Shown: one piece after another, positions 8,838 to 19,806 of the stretch | How positions within the stretch are numbered: the first letter of the stretch is position 1 | How the letters are laid out: every line of letters starts with the position of its first letter | Assembly (NCBI RefSeq): GCF_019237635.1 | Contig: NZ_JAFAGS010000149.1 | Location: 20,836 to 84,835, forward strand | Origin: Pluralibacter sp. | Lineage (GTDB): Bacteria > Pseudomonadota > Gammaproteobacteria > Enterobacterales > Enterobacteriaceae | DNA length: 64,000 bases | Reading direction: 5' to 3' | Translations under genes and position numbers: made by a program | Notes under the pieces: model-generated | Seen by the model: only the letters and a program-made list of their open reading frames with translations | Databases searched by the model: none | Told to the model about the DNA's origin: nothing

Positions 8838-8873
8838 CTTTCGTATAAAGAGTAAATTACTTTCGAATGAAAG
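8838..8873. promoter_or_regulatory. Shared palindrome (site 3) plus a degenerate second copy, pflE/fsaA intergenic region
   Basis: CTTTCGAATGAAAG at 8860-8873 is the full palindrome. CTTTCGTATAAAG at 8838-8850 repeats its CTTTCG half 22 bp away. Both lie between pflE and the divergent fsaA, so either transcript could be controlled. Confidence 0.6.
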
Positions 8874-8957
8874 TTATCTTGATGTGAGTCAACTAAACGA
8901 GAGGTTTCGCTATGGTAGGGTTAAAGCATGCAGAATCTCACACTTTGAGGAACGACC

Positions 8958-9620
8958 ATGGAACTCTATCTTGATACGTCCGATGTTGCCGCCGTCAGCG
9001 CGCTGGCGCGTGTTTTCCCGCTGGCGGGCGTGACGACGAACCCCAGTATTGTCGCGGCGAGCAAAAAACCGCTGGATGTCCTGTTGCCAGAACTCCACGA
9101 GGCGCTGGGCGGCAAGGGGCGTCTGTTTGCTCAGGTGATGGCGACGACCGCGGAAGGGATGGTGGAAGACGCGCATACGCTGCGGGCGATTATCCCCGAC
9201 CTGGTGGTGAAAGTGCCGGTAACCGCAGAAGGGCTGGCGGCGATAAAAATGCTGAAGGCCGAAGGGATCCCCACGCTCGGCACCGCCGTGTACGGCGCGG
9301 CGCAGGGGATGCTGTCGGCACTGGCCGGGGCGGAGTACGTCGCGCCTTATGTGAACCGCGTGGATGCGCAGGGTGGCGACGGGATTCAGACGGTAGTGGA
9401 GTTACAGCAGTTGCTGACGCTGCATGCGCCGCACGCGAAGGTACTGGCCGCCAGCTTTAAAACACCGCGTCAGGCGCTGGATTGCCTGCTGGCGGGTTGC
9501 GGGGCGATTACCCTGCCGCTGGACGTCGCCCGGCAGTTTATCGCCTCTCCGGCGGTGGACGCTGCGGTGGCGAAATTCGAGCAGGACTGGCTGAGCGCGT
9601 TTGGGCGCACCTCTATTTGA
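8958..9620 (+). CDS. fsaA: Fructose-6-phosphate aldolase FsaA
   Basis: 220 residues, identical in length to E. coli FsaA and colinear to the C-terminal GAFGRTSI-type end (here SAFGRTSI). The Schiff-base lysine is K85 in VVKVPVT. The transaldolase-like TIM barrel reversibly cleaves fructose 6-phosphate to dihydroxyacetone and glyceraldehyde 3-phosphate in the cytoplasm. The ATG is preceded by GAGGAA. It is divergent from pflEF across a 134-bp region holding the shared palindrome, and converges on moeB. Confidence 0.95.
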   Translation: MELYLDTSDVAAVSALARVFPLAGVTTNPSIVAASKKPLDVLLPELHEALGGKGRLFAQVMATTAEGMVEDAHTLRAIIPDLVVKVPVTAEGLAAIKMLKAEGIPTLGTAVYGAAQGMLSALAGAEYVAPYVNRVDAQGGDGIQTVVELQQLLTLHAPHAKVLAASFKTPRQALDCLLAGCGAITLPLDVARQFIASPAVDAAVAKFEQDWLSAFGRTSI

Positions 9621-9627
9621 CGGGCTT

Positions 9628-9654
9628 GCCGGGCAGCGCAGGCGCTTGCCCGGC
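9628..9654. terminator. REP-like hairpin between fsaA and moeB
   Basis: The stem GCCGGGC...GCCCGGC (9628-9634 and 9648-9654) has inner pairing AGCGC/GCGCT and lies between convergent genes. There is no T-run, so it may act as a REP/BIME-type unit rather than a simple terminator. Confidence 0.5.
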
Positions 9655-9661
9655 AGGGGCG

Positions 9662-10414
9662 TTAAGCCCCACACACTTCGCAGTTGGGGTTACGCATCAG
9701 CGCCATTTCACGGAACTGGCAGGTCATTGCGTCATACATCACGATTTTTCCCGCCGCAGGCGTACCGTACCCGGTCAGCAGCTTAATCGCCTCCATCGCC
9801 TGTAGCGAGCCTATCACCCCGACCAGCGGCGCCATCACGCCCGCTTCGACGCAGGTCAGCGCATTCTCGCCGAACAGACGACTCAGACAGCGGTAGCACG
9901 GTTCGCCGTCGGCGTAGCGGAAGACGCTGATCTGGCCTTCCATACGGATGGCGGCGCCGGAAACCAGCGGCGTTTTATGCTGAAAACAGCTGGCGTTAAG
10001 CTGGTTGCGGATCTGCACGTTGTCGGTACAGTCCAGCACCAGATCGTGAGCGGCGATTTCCGCCGCCAGCTGGTCATCGTCTAACAGCGCATTGATGCAG
10101 GTGAACTGTACGTGCGGGTTGATATTGCTGAGCGCCGCGCGCGCTGAGTCGACTTTCGGCTGGCCGAGGGTCGCCTCGCTGTGCAGCGTCTGGCGCTGCA
10201 GGTTGGAGAGCGAGACGGTATCGAAATCAAGCAGCGTCATGGCGCCGACACCGGCCGCCGCCAGATACTGCGCGGCGGCGCAGCCGAGCCCGCCGAGCCC
10301 GACCACCAGAACGCGCGCGCCCTTGAGCGCCTCCTGACCGTCAAAATCAAACCCCCGCAGAATTATCTGCCGGTTGTAGCGCAGCATCTCCGGGTCGCTC
10401 AGCGCCTCTGTCAT
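9662..10414 (-). CDS. moeB: Molybdopterin-synthase adenylyltransferase MoeB
   Basis: 250 residues. The Rossmann ATP-binding motif is VVGLGGLGC (about residues 36-44). Zinc-binding pairs are CYRC and CEVC near the C-terminus, as in all MoeB/ThiF-type E1 enzymes. It adenylates the C-terminal glycine of MoaD for molybdopterin synthesis. The ATG at 10414 overlaps the moeA stop by one base (TGATG), so translation is probably coupled; a GTG three bases upstream is less likely. It forms the moeA-moeB operon. Confidence 0.95.
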   Translation of the reverse strand: MTEALSDPEMLRYNRQIILRGFDFDGQEALKGARVLVVGLGGLGCAAAQYLAAAGVGAMTLLDFDTVSLSNLQRQTLHSEATLGQPKVDSARAALSNINPHVQFTCINALLDDDQLAAEIAAHDLVLDCTDNVQIRNQLNASCFQHKTPLVSGAAIRMEGQISVFRYADGEPCYRCLSRLFGENALTCVEAGVMAPLVGVIGSLQAMEAIKLLTGYGTPAAGKIVMYDAMTCQFREMALMRNPNCEVCGA

Positions 10415-11649
10415 CACAGGCCTCCGAACAGCGGATTAAACGGCTCCACTTCGACCCATTCGCCCACCTCGACATTGCCGCGATCGCGCTCCAGCACGAT
10501 AAAGCAGTTGCCCTGGCTAAAGGAGCTGAAAATGTGCGACCCCTGGTGGCCGGTTGTCGACACGGTCAGGTCGCCTTCGGCGTTACGCGCGAGAATGCCG
10601 CGCTGGAAGTCGAGGCGTCCCGGCGATTTTTTCAGCCGCGTGGCGGCGCGAACCCGCAGGCGCGGCGCGGCGCCGGAGGACGGATTACCGCTCAGCGTCG
10701 CCAACAGCGGCTGCACCAGTTGATAAAACGTCAGCGCCGCAGAAACCGGGTTGCCGGGCAGGCCGCAGAACCAGCTGTGCCTGAGCTTGCCGAAGGCGAA
10801 CGGCTTGCCAGGCTTGATGGCCAGCTTCCAGAAAGCGATTTCTCCCAGTTCTTCCAGAATCGATTTGGTGTAATCGGCTTCGCCCACCGAGACGCCGCCG
10901 GAGCTTATCACCACATCGGCCTGCGCATCGGCGCGGATAAACGCTTCGCGCAGCTGTTCAGGGGAGTCGGGGATAATACCGAGGTTGATCACCTCGCAGC
11001 CGAGTTGTTCCAGCATCAGGTGTACCGCGAGGCGGTTGGTATCGTAAATCTGCCCGGCAGCCAGCGGTTTGCCAGGCAGCTGCAGTTCGTCGCCGGTCGA
11101 AAATACCGCCACGCGGGGTTTGCGCACCACCTCGACGTCGGCAATGCCGAGCGACGCCAGCACCGGCAGTTCCGCCACGGTCAGGCGGGTGCCGCGCGCG
11201 AAAACCACGCTGCCGGCGGCAATATCTTCACCGCGCAGGCGAATGTTTTGTCCAGGCCTGACGCTGGCGGTAAAACGTACGCCTGCATCACTCTGCGCGG
11301 TCTCTTCCTGCATCACAACGGCGTCACAGCCGACAGGCACCGGCGCGCCGGTCATGATGCGCACGCAGGTACCGACCGGCCACTCGCCGTCGAACGGCTG
11401 CCCGGCGAAGGCCTTACCGGCGACCGGCAGCGGTTTATCGTTCTGCACATCGGCCAGGCGTACCGCGTAACCGTCCATCGCCGAGTTATCAAACCCCGGC
11501 ACGTCCAGCGGTGAAACAACCTCCCGGGCCGTGACGCGGCCAAAGGCCTGCGCCAGCGGTAGCGTTTCGGTGTCGGTCAGCGGCGCTATCCGTGTAAGCA
11601 TCTCAGCGAGCGCTGTCTCAAGCGGCATCAATCCGGCATTAAAATCCAT
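10414..11649 (-). CDS. moeA: Molybdopterin molybdotransferase MoeA
   Basis: 411 residues, the family length. It contains the MoCF-binding signatures [14 protein letters not shown] (about residues 45-58) and [12 protein letters not shown]. It inserts molybdate into adenylyl-molybdopterin. The ATG at 11649 follows AGGAG with good spacing; an extra TTG immediately upstream is unlikely to be used. It is the first gene of moeAB, divergent from iaaA. The molybdoenzyme at 42487-43257 in this window would depend on this pathway. Confidence 0.95.
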   Translation of the reverse strand: MDFNAGLMPLETALAEMLTRIAPLTDTETLPLAQAFGRVTAREVVSPLDVPGFDNSAMDGYAVRLADVQNDKPLPVAGKAFAGQPFDGEWPVGTCVRIMTGAPVPVGCDAVVMQEETAQSDAGVRFTASVRPGQNIRLRGEDIAAGSVVFARGTRLTVAELPVLASLGIADVEVVRKPRVAVFSTGDELQLPGKPLAAGQIYDTNRLAVHLMLEQLGCEVINLGIIPDSPEQLREAFIRADAQADVVISSGGVSVGEADYTKSILEELGEIAFWKLAIKPGKPFAFGKLRHSWFCGLPGNPVSAALTFYQLVQPLLATLSGNPSSGAAPRLRVRAATRLKKSPGRLDFQRGILARNAEGDLTVSTTGHQGSHIFSSFSQGNCFIVLERDRGNVEVGEWVEVEPFNPLFGGL

Positions 11650-11826
11650 CAAGTTACTCCTGCGGCCATTCGTCTAATCCGCCCATTATGGCAGAAAAAC
11701 CCGACAGACTGTATGCCGCCTGCTGCGTAACCTTTACATCAGCAGCGGCTCTTTCTATATTCAAAAATCGTCCAGGAGTGTCTGTACAATAGTGATGTCA
11801 GACAGGGATTTGAAGGGAAGACGACG

Positions 11827-12774
11827 ATGACAAAAGCAGTGATTGCGATTCACGGGGGAGCTGGCGCCATTAGCCGGGCGACAATGACGCCCGCGCGCGA
11901 ACAGGACTATGTGCAGGCGCTGTTTACAATTGTCCGCACCGGGCAGTCAATGCTGGAAAACGGCGCCAGCGCGCTGGATTGCGTCACCGAGACGGTGCGG
12001 TTGCTGGAGGAGTGCCCGCTGTTCAATGCCGGAATCGGGTCCGTTTTTACCGCCGATGAAACCCATGAGCTCGACGCCTGCGTGATGGACGGCTACTCCC
12101 TGCAGGCGGGCGCGGTGGCCGGAGTGCGGCATTTACGCAACCCGGTGCTGGCGGCGCGACTGGTGCTGGAGGAGAGCCCGCACGTGCTGTTGATAGGCGC
12201 GGGCGCGGAAATGTTCGCCATGCGTCACGGCATGGCGCACGTCGACAACGCGCTGTTTTCCACGGACGAGCGTTATGCCCAGCTACAGCAGGCCCGTGAG
12301 GCGCAACTGGTGGTGCTCGACCACGGCGGCGCCCCGCTCGAAGAGCGCAGCAAAATGGGTACCGTCGGCGCAGTGGCGCTGGATTACGCCGGTAATCTGG
12401 CCGCCGCGACCTCGACCGGCGGTATGACCAACAAGTTGCCAGGAAGGGTGGGCGACAGCCCCATCGTTGGTGCGGGATGCTATGCCAATAACGCAAGCGT
12501 GGCGGTCTCTTGTACCGGAACGGGGGAGGTGTTTATGCGCACGCTGGCGGCGTATGACCTTTCCGCCCTGATGGAGTACGGCAACCTGAGTCTGCAGGAA
12601 GCCTGCGAGCGGGTCATTCTGGAAAAACTTCCGGCCCTTGGCGGCAGCGGCGGCGCCGTCGCTATCGATCGCGAAGGCAATGTGGCGCTGCCGTTTAACA
12701 GCGAAGGCATGTACCGCGCGTATGCCTATGCGGGCGACACGCCTTCCGTCGGCATTTATCGGGATCAGGAGTAG
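11827..12774 (+). CDS. iaaA: Isoaspartyl peptidase / type III L-asparaginase IaaA
   Basis: 315 residues. This N-terminal nucleophile hydrolase precursor cleaves itself before T179 in [10 protein letters not shown] to give alpha and beta subunits. It starts with the typical AIHGGAGAI. It removes isoaspartyl dipeptides and asparagine in the cytoplasm. The gene leads the gsi operon with a 2-bp gap to gsiA, as in E. coli, linking peptide hydrolysis to glutathione/peptide import. A -10-like TACAAT lies at 11785-11790. GAAGGGAA precedes the ATG. Confidence 0.94.
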   Translation: MTKAVIAIHGGAGAISRATMTPAREQDYVQALFTIVRTGQSMLENGASALDCVTETVRLLEECPLFNAGIGSVFTADETHELDACVMDGYSLQAGAVAGVRHLRNPVLAARLVLEESPHVLLIGAGAEMFAMRHGMAHVDNALFSTDERYAQLQQAREAQLVVLDHGGAPLEERSKMGTVGAVALDYAGNLAAATSTGGMTNKLPGRVGDSPIVGAGCYANNASVAVSCTGTGEVFMRTLAAYDLSALMEYGNLSLQEACERVILEKLPALGGSGGAVAIDREGNVALPFNSEGMYRAYAYAGDTPSVGIYRDQE

Positions 12775-12776
12775 CC

Positions 12777-14651
12777 GTGCCGCACAGTGATGAAATCGAT
12801 GCCAGCGATGTGCTGGTGGTGCGCAATCTCAGCATCCGTTTTCAGCAGGAGCAGCAGGTTGTGCCCGCGGTTCGCCATCTCTCCTTTTCGCTTAAACGCG
12901 GCGAAACGCTGGCGATTGTCGGCGAGTCCGGGTCGGGCAAGTCAGTCACCGCGCAAGCGCTGATGCGCCTGCTGGATAGCGCTACGGCGGATGTCGACTG
13001 TGACAGCATATTGCTGCGGCGGCGCAATCGCGAGGTGATTGAACTCAACGAACAGTCGCCATCGCAAATGCGCCGCGTGCGTGGGGCCGATATCGCCATG
13101 GTGTTTCAGGAACCCATGACGTCGCTAAACCCGGTGTTTACCGTCGGCGAACAGATTGCCGAGTCTATCCGGCTGCACCAGGGGCTCGGGCGGGATGATG
13201 CCCTGAAGGAAGCGAAAAAGATGCTCGACCTGGTGCGTATCCCGGAGGCGGAAACCATACTGTCCCGCTACCCGCATCAGCTTTCCGGCGGCATGCGTCA
13301 GCGGGTGATGATCGCCATGGCGCTTTCCTGCCGTCCGGCGGTGCTGATCGCCGATGAGCCGACCACGGCGCTGGATGTCACTATTCAGGCGCAGATCCTC
13401 CAGCTTATCGATGTACTGCAAAAAGAGATGTCGATGGGGGTGATTTTTATCACCCATGATATGGGCGTGGTGGCGGATATTGCCGATCGCGTGCTGGTGA
13501 TGTACCAGGGCGAGGCGGTGGAAACCGGCCGCGTGGAGCAGATTTTCAGCGCGCCGCAGCATCCCTATACCCGCAACCTGCTGGCGGCGGTGCCACGACT
13601 GGGCGCGATGCGGGGCAGCGACCTGCCTCGCCGTTTCCCGTTAATCAATCCGGTGACGAAAGCACCCGAGCGCGAACCGGAGCAGGATACCGTCATCCCC
13701 GGCGAACCCATCCTTCAGGTGCGCGACCTGGTCACCCGTTTTCCTCTGCGCAGTGGCCTGTTAAACCGCATTACCCGTGAGGTTCACGCGGTGGAAAAGG
13801 TGAGCTTCGATCTCTGGCCTGGCGAAACGCTGTCGCTGGTGGGGGAGTCCGGGTGCGGGAAATCGACCACCGGTCGCGCGCTGCTGCGGTTGGTGGAATC
13901 GCAAAGCGGCGCCATCACCTTTAACGGTGAGCGCATGGATACCCTGAAAGCCGGACAGCTTCAGCCCCTGCGCCGCGATATCCAGTTTATTTTCCAGGAT
14001 CCGTGGGCCTCGCTCGACCCGCGCCAGACGGTGGGTTACTCAGTGATGGAGCCGCTGCGGGTGCATGGGGTGATGTCGCACGAAGACGCCCAGCGGCGGG
14101 TTGCGTGGCTGCTGGAGCGCGTCGGCCTGCAGCCGGAACATGCCGCGCGCTATCCGCACGCGTTTTCCGGCGGCCAACGTCAGCGTATCTGTATTGCCAG
14201 AGCGCTGGCGCTCAACCCGAAAGTGGTGATCGCCGACGAGGCCGTTTCAGCGCTGGACGTGTCGATTCGCGCGCAAATCATCAACCTGCTGCTCGATTTG
14301 CAGCGGGAGATGGGCATCGCGTACCTGTTTATTTCCCACGATATGGCGGTGGTCGAACGCATCAGCCATCGCGTGGCGGTGATGTACCGCGGGCGGATCG
14401 TTGAGATGGGGCCGCGCCGCGCTGTATTTGAGAATCCGCAGCACCCGTATACCCGCAAACTGATGGCGGCCGTTCCGGTGGCCGACCCGACGCATCAGCG
14501 CCCGCAGCGTGTGCTGCTGTCAGATGAACTGCCGGGGAACATCTATCGGCGGGGGGAAGAGATTGCCAGCGTTCCGCTACAGCAGGTTAGCCCCGGCCAC
14601 TTTGTGGCGCGTGAGGATACGACCGCTTATAACTTCAGGAGAACAACATGA
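12777..14651 (+). CDS. gsiA: Glutathione ABC transporter ATP-binding protein GsiA (double ATPase)
   Basis: 624 residues with two complete ATPase halves. Walker A GESGSGKS is near residue 50 and GESGCGKS near residue 360. There are two signature motifs (LSGGMRQR and FSGGQRQR) and two Walker B motifs (LIADEP and VIADEA). The start is GTG at 12777, two bases after the iaaA stop, and matches the family N-terminus MPHSDE. It powers the GsiC/GsiD permease for glutathione import. It overlaps gsiB by 4 bp. Confidence 0.95.
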   Translation: MPHSDEIDASDVLVVRNLSIRFQQEQQVVPAVRHLSFSLKRGETLAIVGESGSGKSVTAQALMRLLDSATADVDCDSILLRRRNREVIELNEQSPSQMRRVRGADIAMVFQEPMTSLNPVFTVGEQIAESIRLHQGLGRDDALKEAKKMLDLVRIPEAETILSRYPHQLSGGMRQRVMIAMALSCRPAVLIADEPTTALDVTIQAQILQLIDVLQKEMSMGVIFITHDMGVVADIADRVLVMYQGEAVETGRVEQIFSAPQHPYTRNLLAAVPRLGAMRGSDLPRRFPLINPVTKAPEREPEQDTVIPGEPILQVRDLVTRFPLRSGLLNRITREVHAVEKVSFDLWPGETLSLVGESGCGKSTTGRALLRLVESQSGAITFNGERMDTLKAGQLQPLRRDIQFIFQDPWASLDPRQTVGYSVMEPLRVHGVMSHEDAQRRVAWLLERVGLQPEHAARYPHAFSGGQRQRICIARALALNPKVVIADEAVSALDVSIRAQIINLLLDLQREMGIAYLFISHDMAVVERISHRVAVMYRGRIVEMGPRRAVFENPQHPYTRKLMAAVPVADPTHQRPQRVLLSDELPGNIYRRGEEIASVPLQQVSPGHFVAREDTTAYNFRRTT

Positions 14652-16186
14652 CACAACGCGTTTCTGGTAAAGGGATGTTGGCGCTGGGCGTACTCTCCGC
14701 GCTGGCGGCTTTCCCGGCGTTTGCAGCCAAAGATGTGGTGGTGGCGGTGGGCTCGAACTTCACCACCCTGGACCCGTATGATGCTAACGATACGCTGTCG
14801 CAGGCGGTGGCCAAATCGTTCTATCAGGGGCTGTTTGGTCTTGATAAAGACATGAAGCTGATGAACGTGCTGGCCGACAGCTATACCGTGTCGGCGGATG
14901 GTCTGGTGTATACCCTCAAGCTGCGCCAGGGGGTCAAGTTTCAGGACGGCACCGATTTTAACGCCGAGGCGGTGAAGGCGAACCTCGATCGCGCCAGCAA
15001 CCCGGACAGCCACCTTAAGCGCTACAACCTGTACAAAGACATCGCCAGCACCGAGGCGGTCGACTCGTCGACGGTAAAAATCACCCTTAAGCAGCCGTTC
15101 TCGGCGTTTATTAATATTCTTGCTCATCCGGCAACCGCGATGATCTCCCCGACGGCGCTGAAAAAATATGGCAACGAAATCGGCTTTCATCCGGTGGGTA
15201 CCGGGCCTTATCAGCTCGACACCTGGAACCAGACCGATTTTTTGAAGGTGAAAAAATTCCCCGGCTACTGGCAGCAGGGGCTGCCGAAGCTGGACACCAT
15301 CACCTGGCGTCCGGTTGTCGACAACAATACCCGCGCGGCGATGCTGCAGACCGGCGAAGCGCAGTTCGCCTTCCCGATCCCTTACGAGCAGGCGGCGTTG
15401 CTGGCGAAAAACAGCAAGCTGGAACTGGTGGCGAGCCCCTCAATCATGCAGCGCTATATCAGCATGAACGTGACGCAAAAGCCATTTGATAACCCGAAGG
15501 TGCGCGAGGCCATCAACTACGCCATTAATCGTCAGGCGCTGGTGAAAGTGGCGTTCGCCGGTTACGCCACACCGGCGACCGGGGTGGTGCCGCCGTCGAT
15601 TGCCTACGCCCAGCAGTATCAGCCGTGGCCGTACGATCCGGCGAAAGCGCGAGCGCTGTTGAAAGAGGCGGGCTACCCGGATGGTTTTAGCACCACGCTA
15701 TGGTCATCGCATAACCACAGCACTGCGCAGAAGGTGCTGCAGTTTACCCAGCAACAACTGGCGCAGGTGGGGATTAAAGCGCAGGTCACCGCGATGGATG
15801 CCGGTCAGCGCGCGGCGCAGGTCGAGGGTAAGAGCCAGAAAGAGAGCGATGTCAGGATGTTCTATACCGGCTGGTCGGCCTCCACCGGGGAGGCTGACTG
15901 GGCGCTGTCGCCGCTGTTCGCTGCGCAAAACTGGCCGCCTGTGCTGTTTAACACTGCGTTTTACAGCAACCCGCAGGTGGATAAAGACCTGGCCGATGCG
16001 CTGAAAACGAACGATCCGCAGGCAAAGGCGCAGCTGTATAAAGCCGCTCAGGATATCATCTGGAAAGAATCGCCGTGGGTGCCGCTGGTGGTGGAAAAAC
16101 TGGTGTCCGCGCACAGTAAAAACCTCACCGGTTTTTACATCATGCCGGATACCGGGTTTAGCTTCGAGGAGGCCGACCTGAAGTAA
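14648..16186 (+). CDS. gsiB: Periplasmic glutathione-binding protein GsiB
   Basis: 512 residues with a Sec signal peptide (about residues 1-26, ending AFPAFAA) and an SBP family 5 (peptide/nickel) fold, for example [20 protein letters not shown] at the mature N-terminus. It captures glutathione in the periplasm for GsiCD-A. AGGAGAAC precedes the ATG inside the end of gsiA. The stop overlaps the gsiC start by one base. Confidence 0.94.
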   Translation: MTQRVSGKGMLALGVLSALAAFPAFAAKDVVVAVGSNFTTLDPYDANDTLSQAVAKSFYQGLFGLDKDMKLMNVLADSYTVSADGLVYTLKLRQGVKFQDGTDFNAEAVKANLDRASNPDSHLKRYNLYKDIASTEAVDSSTVKITLKQPFSAFINILAHPATAMISPTALKKYGNEIGFHPVGTGPYQLDTWNQTDFLKVKKFPGYWQQGLPKLDTITWRPVVDNNTRAAMLQTGEAQFAFPIPYEQAALLAKNSKLELVASPSIMQRYISMNVTQKPFDNPKVREAINYAINRQALVKVAFAGYATPATGVVPPSIAYAQQYQPWPYDPAKARALLKEAGYPDGFSTTLWSSHNHSTAQKVLQFTQQQLAQVGIKAQVTAMDAGQRAAQVEGKSQKESDVRMFYTGWSASTGEADWALSPLFAAQNWPPVLFNTAFYSNPQVDKDLADALKTNDPQAKAQLYKAAQDIIWKESPWVPLVVEKLVSAHSKNLTGFYIMPDTGFSFEEADLK

Positions 16187-17106
16187 TGCTCAACTATGTC
16201 ATTAAGCGACTGCTGGGGCTTCTCCCTACGCTGCTGATCGTAGCGGTGCTGGTGTTTTTGTTTGTGCACATGCTGCCAGGCGATCCGGCGCGGCTGGTGG
16301 CCGGGCCGGAAGCTGACGCGCAGGTTATCGCCCAGGTGCGTCAACAGTTGGGGCTGGATCAGCCGCTGCACGTCCAGTTCTGGAACTATATCGGCAACGT
16401 TCTGCAGGGGGATTTCGGCATCTCGATGGTGTCGCGCAGACCGGTCAGCGAAGAGATAGCCAGCCGCTTTCTGCCGACGCTCTGGCTGACGCTGACCAGC
16501 ATGGTATGGGCAGTGATTTTCGGTATGGCGATGGGGATTGCCGCGGCGGTCTGGCGAAACCGCTGGCCCGATCGTCTGGGTATGGCAATTGCGGTCACCG
16601 GTATCTCGTTCCCGGCTTTTGCGCTCGGCATGCTGCTGATGCAGGTGTTTTCGGTTGAGCTGGGCTGGTTGCCGACGGTCGGCGCCGACAGCTGGCGGCA
16701 CTACATCTTACCCTCCCTCACGCTCGGCGCGGCGGTTGCGGCGGTGATGGCGCGCTTTACCCGCGCGTCGTTCGTTGAGGTGCTCAATGAGGACTATATG
16801 CGCACCGCCAGGGCGAAAGGGGTGAGCGAAACGCGGGTGGTGCTCAAGCATGGCCTGCGCAATGCGATGATCCCGGTGGTGACGATGATGGGGTTGCAGT
16901 TCGGCTTTCTGCTCGGCGGCTCTATCGTGGTGGAGAAAGTGTTTAACTGGCCGGGGCTCGGACGTTTGCTGGTGGACTCGGTGGAAATGCGCGATTATCC
17001 GGTGATTCAGGCGGAAGTACTGCTGTTTTCACTGGAGTTTATTCTTATCAATCTGGTGGTGGACGTACTCTATGCGGCCATCAACCCGACTATCAGGTAC
17101 AAGTAA
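16186..17106 (+). CDS. gsiC: Glutathione ABC transporter permease GsiC
   Basis: 306 residues with about six membrane helices. The first is at residues 9-30 ([20 protein letters not shown]) and carries the DppB-type LPGDPA after it. The coupling EAA loop [16 protein letters not shown] is near residue 205. It forms the inner-membrane channel with GsiD. It starts on the last base of the gsiB stop codon, indicating translational coupling. Confidence 0.95.
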   Translation: MLNYVIKRLLGLLPTLLIVAVLVFLFVHMLPGDPARLVAGPEADAQVIAQVRQQLGLDQPLHVQFWNYIGNVLQGDFGISMVSRRPVSEEIASRFLPTLWLTLTSMVWAVIFGMAMGIAAAVWRNRWPDRLGMAIAVTGISFPAFALGMLLMQVFSVELGWLPTVGADSWRHYILPSLTLGAAVAAVMARFTRASFVEVLNEDYMRTARAKGVSETRVVLKHGLRNAMIPVVTMMGLQFGFLLGGSIVVEKVFNWPGLGRLLVDSVEMRDYPVIQAEVLLFSLEFILINLVVDVLYAAINPTIRYK

Positions 17107-17107
17107 A

Positions 17108-18019
17108 GTGCGACTGTTAAACTGGCGTCGCCAGGCGGTAATGAACGCCATGCCGATGCTGGCATCGGGTCAGGTGCGAACGCCGTGGCATGAGTTCTGG
17201 CGGCGTTTTCGCCGTCAGCCCGTGGCGATGGCGGCGGGGATCTTTGTCCTGCTGCTGATTGTGGTGGCGATCATCGCCCCGTGGATAGCGCCGTTCGATG
17301 CTGAAAACTATTTTGACTATGATCGCCTGAACGAAGGGCCGTCGTTGTTGCACTGGTTCGGCGTCGATTCGCTGGGGCGGGATATCTTTAGCCGGGTGTT
17401 GCTCGGCGCGCAGATTTCGCTGGCCGCTGGGGTTTTTGCGGTGCTGATAGGCGCCGCGATTGGTACGGTGCTGGGGCTGGCGGCCGGATACTACGAGGGC
17501 TGGTGGGATCGCCTTATTATGCGCATCTGCGACGTGCTGTTCGCCTTTCCCGGCATTTTGCTGGCGATTGCGGTGGTGGCGGTGATGGGCAGCGGCATGG
17601 CGAACGTTATTATCGCCGTGGCGATTTTTTCGGTACCGGCCTTTGCCCGCCTGGTGCGCGGCAACACGCTGGTGCTTAAACAGCAGACGTTTATCGAATC
17701 GGCGCGCAGTATCGGCGCCCGCGACGGCGTCATCCTGTTCCACCATGTTCTGCCCGGTACGGTATCGTCGATCGTGGTCTATTTCACGATGCGCATTGGC
17801 GTGTCGATTATCTCCGCCGCCAGTCTGTCGTTTCTCGGGCTGGGCGCGCAGCCGCCGACGCCGGAATGGGGCGCTATGCTCAACGAAGCACGGGCGGATA
17901 TGGTGATTGCGCCGCACGTGGCGCTGTTTCCGGCGCTGGCGATTTTTCTGACGGTACTGGCGTTCAACCTGCTGGGGGACGGCCTGCGCGACGCGCTGGA
18001 CCCGAAGATTAAGGGGTAG
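17108..18019 (+). CDS. gsiD: Glutathione ABC transporter permease GsiD
   Basis: 303 residues from the GTG at 17108 ([11 protein letters not shown]), directly after the gsiC stop. Longer upstream reading is possible but does not fit the family start. A DppC-type permease with a cytoplasmic N-tail, helix 1 at about residues 38-60 and the EAA loop [13 protein letters not shown]. It is the last gene of iaaA-gsiABCD, followed by a perfect hairpin at 18027. Confidence 0.94.
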   Translation: MRLLNWRRQAVMNAMPMLASGQVRTPWHEFWRRFRRQPVAMAAGIFVLLLIVVAIIAPWIAPFDAENYFDYDRLNEGPSLLHWFGVDSLGRDIFSRVLLGAQISLAAGVFAVLIGAAIGTVLGLAAGYYEGWWDRLIMRICDVLFAFPGILLAIAVVAVMGSGMANVIIAVAIFSVPAFARLVRGNTLVLKQQTFIESARSIGARDGVILFHHVLPGTVSSIVVYFTMRIGVSIISAASLSFLGLGAQPPTPEWGAMLNEARADMVIAPHVALFPALAIFLTVLAFNLLGDGLRDALDPKIKG

Positions 18020-18026
18020 GGCATAA

Positions 18027-18050
18027 ACCCTCTCCGTTGCCGGAGAGGGT
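18027..18050. terminator. Bidirectional hairpin between gsiD and rimO
   Basis: A perfect 10-bp stem ACCCTCTCCG/CGGAGAGGGT with a 4-base loop lies between convergent genes. On the minus strand it is followed by TTTAT, and little U-tract follows on the plus strand. Confidence 0.65.
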
Positions 18051-18063
18051 TAGAGAGGAGGGA

Positions 18064-19389
18064 TCAGACCCGGCTACCCCACAGGTCGTACTCGTCGGCG
18101 TGCTCGACCTTAACGCGCAGTACGTCGCCAGGCTTGACGCGCGTTTCACCGTTCAGGTAGACCGCGCCGTCGATTTCCGGTGCATCCGCCATGCTGCGGC
18201 CGATGGCGCCTTCTTCGTCGACTTCATCAACGATAACCATGATTTCGCGGCCAATCTTCTCCTGCAGGCGCTCAGCGGAAATCTGCTGTTGCAGCTGCAT
18301 GAAGCGGTTCCAGCGCTCTTCTTTCACCTCTTCCGGCACCTGATCGGCCAGTTCGTTGGCGGCGGCGCCTTCTACCGGGCTGTACTTAAAGCAGCCGACG
18401 CGGTCCAGACGCGCTTCTTTGAGGAAATCGAGCAGCATCTGGAAATCGTCTTCTGTTTCGCCCGGGAAACCGACGATAAAGGTGGAGCGCAGGGTCAATT
18501 CCGGGCAGATCTCGCGCCACTGCTTAATGCGTGCGAGTTGGCGGTCCACGGAACCCGGGCGCTTCATCAGCTTCAGAATACGCGGGCTGGCGTGCTGCAG
18601 CGGGATGTCGAGATACGGCAGGATTTTTCCTTCGGCCATCAGCGGGATCACGTCGTCCACGTGCGGGTACGGATAGACGTAGTGCAGACGCACCCACACG
18701 CCGAGCTTCGCGAGCTGTTCACACAGGCTGACCATGCTGGTTTTCACCGGCTCGCCGTTGTAGAACCCGGTGCGGTGCTTCACGTCGACGCCATAGGCCG
18801 AGGTATCCTGAGAGATAACCAGCAGTTCTTTGACGCCTGCGTCCGCCAGACGTTTGGCTTCGGCCAGCACGTCGCCTACCGGGCGGCTGTCGAGGTCGCC
18901 GCGCATGGACGGAATGATGCAGAAGGTGCAGCGATGGTTGCAGCCTTCGGAAATCTTAAGATATGCATAGTGACGCGGCGTCAGCTTCACGCCCTGTTCC
19001 GGCACCAGGCTCAGGAACGGGTTATGCTGCGGCTTCGGAACGTAGTGGTGCACGTGCTGCAGCACCTGCTCGTAGCTGTGCGGCCCGGTTATCTCCAGCA
19101 CTTTCGGATGCACTTCGCGGATCTGATCTTCTTTGGCGCCCAGGCAACCGGTGACGATCACTTTGCCGTTTTCTTTCAGCGCTTCGCCGATCGCTTCCAG
19201 GGATTCCTGCACTGCGCTATCGATAAAGCCGCAGGTGTTGACGATAACCATGTCGGCGTTATCGTAGCTTGGCACCACGTCGTAGCCTTCGGTACGCAGT
19301 TCGGTAAGGATGCGTTCAGAGTCGACGAGGTTTTTCGGACAGCCCAGGGAGACGAAGCCGATCTTCGGCTGCTGCGTTACATTGCTCAT
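18064..19389 (-). CDS. rimO: Ribosomal protein uS12 methylthiotransferase RimO
   Basis: 441 residues. The N-terminal MTTase domain starts [14 protein letters not shown]. The radical SAM motif CNHRCTFC is near residue 150. A TRAM domain lies at the C-terminus (about 375-441). It carries two 4Fe-4S clusters and adds a methylthio group to Asp89 of S12. The yliE/yliF genes that separate gsiD and rimO in E. coli are absent; the two genes converge directly. Confidence 0.96.
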   Translation of the reverse strand: MSNVTQQPKIGFVSLGCPKNLVDSERILTELRTEGYDVVPSYDNADMVIVNTCGFIDSAVQESLEAIGEALKENGKVIVTGCLGAKEDQIREVHPKVLEITGPHSYEQVLQHVHHYVPKPQHNPFLSLVPEQGVKLTPRHYAYLKISEGCNHRCTFCIIPSMRGDLDSRPVGDVLAEAKRLADAGVKELLVISQDTSAYGVDVKHRTGFYNGEPVKTSMVSLCEQLAKLGVWVRLHYVYPYPHVDDVIPLMAEGKILPYLDIPLQHASPRILKLMKRPGSVDRQLARIKQWREICPELTLRSTFIVGFPGETEDDFQMLLDFLKEARLDRVGCFKYSPVEGAAANELADQVPEEVKEERWNRFMQLQQQISAERLQEKIGREIMVIVDEVDEEGAIGRSMADAPEIDGAVYLNGETRVKPGDVLRVKVEHADEYDLWGSRV

Positions 19390-19597
19390 AGCTTAAAAAT
19401 TGTTCAATTATTGGAATGGTCAGGGCAGGGATTGTACAGATTTCCTCGCCGGATTTATACAGGATCTGTGTGCTCGGTGGTGGCGCCTGTCCCGCATAGC
19501 TCGTTAGTGTTACTTATCCCGGCTTTAAGCGCTGCTTATTGGAACCGTTGTTCAAATATTGTACTTTTATGGCTCATTAACTATCACGAGGCATCCA

Positions 19598-19768
19598 ATG
19601 AGAGACATTTATTTACCGTCAAAATTAAAAATGGCAAAAACGCTGTATGCGAATGGCGTTGATTTGATTTGCATTTCTGTCGCCACAGGGCTCACGCGTC
19701 CGAAACTTATCGCCGAGTTAAACCTTGTCGACAAACCCAACACACAGCAGAAAATAAAGAAGCACTAA
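19598..19768 (+). CDS. Small hypothetical protein, 56 residues, HTH-like
   Basis: ATG at 19598 follows a CACGAGG-type ribosome site. The protein is basic at both ends (MRDIYLPSKLKMAKTLY at the start, QQKIKKH at the end). The middle segment GVDLICISVATGLTRPKLIAE could form a helix-turn-helix with an ATGL turn. I do not recognise a named family. It lies between rimO and an AT-rich LysR gene in a block absent from E. coli, and may be a small DNA-binding or biofilm-related regulator. Coding status rests on start, ribosome site and composition only. Confidence 0.5.
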   Translation: MRDIYLPSKLKMAKTLYANGVDLICISVATGLTRPKLIAELNLVDKPNTQQKIKKH

Positions 19769-19806
19769 GCGTTACACCACCACCTTTTGTTATTCATCGA
19801 ATAACA

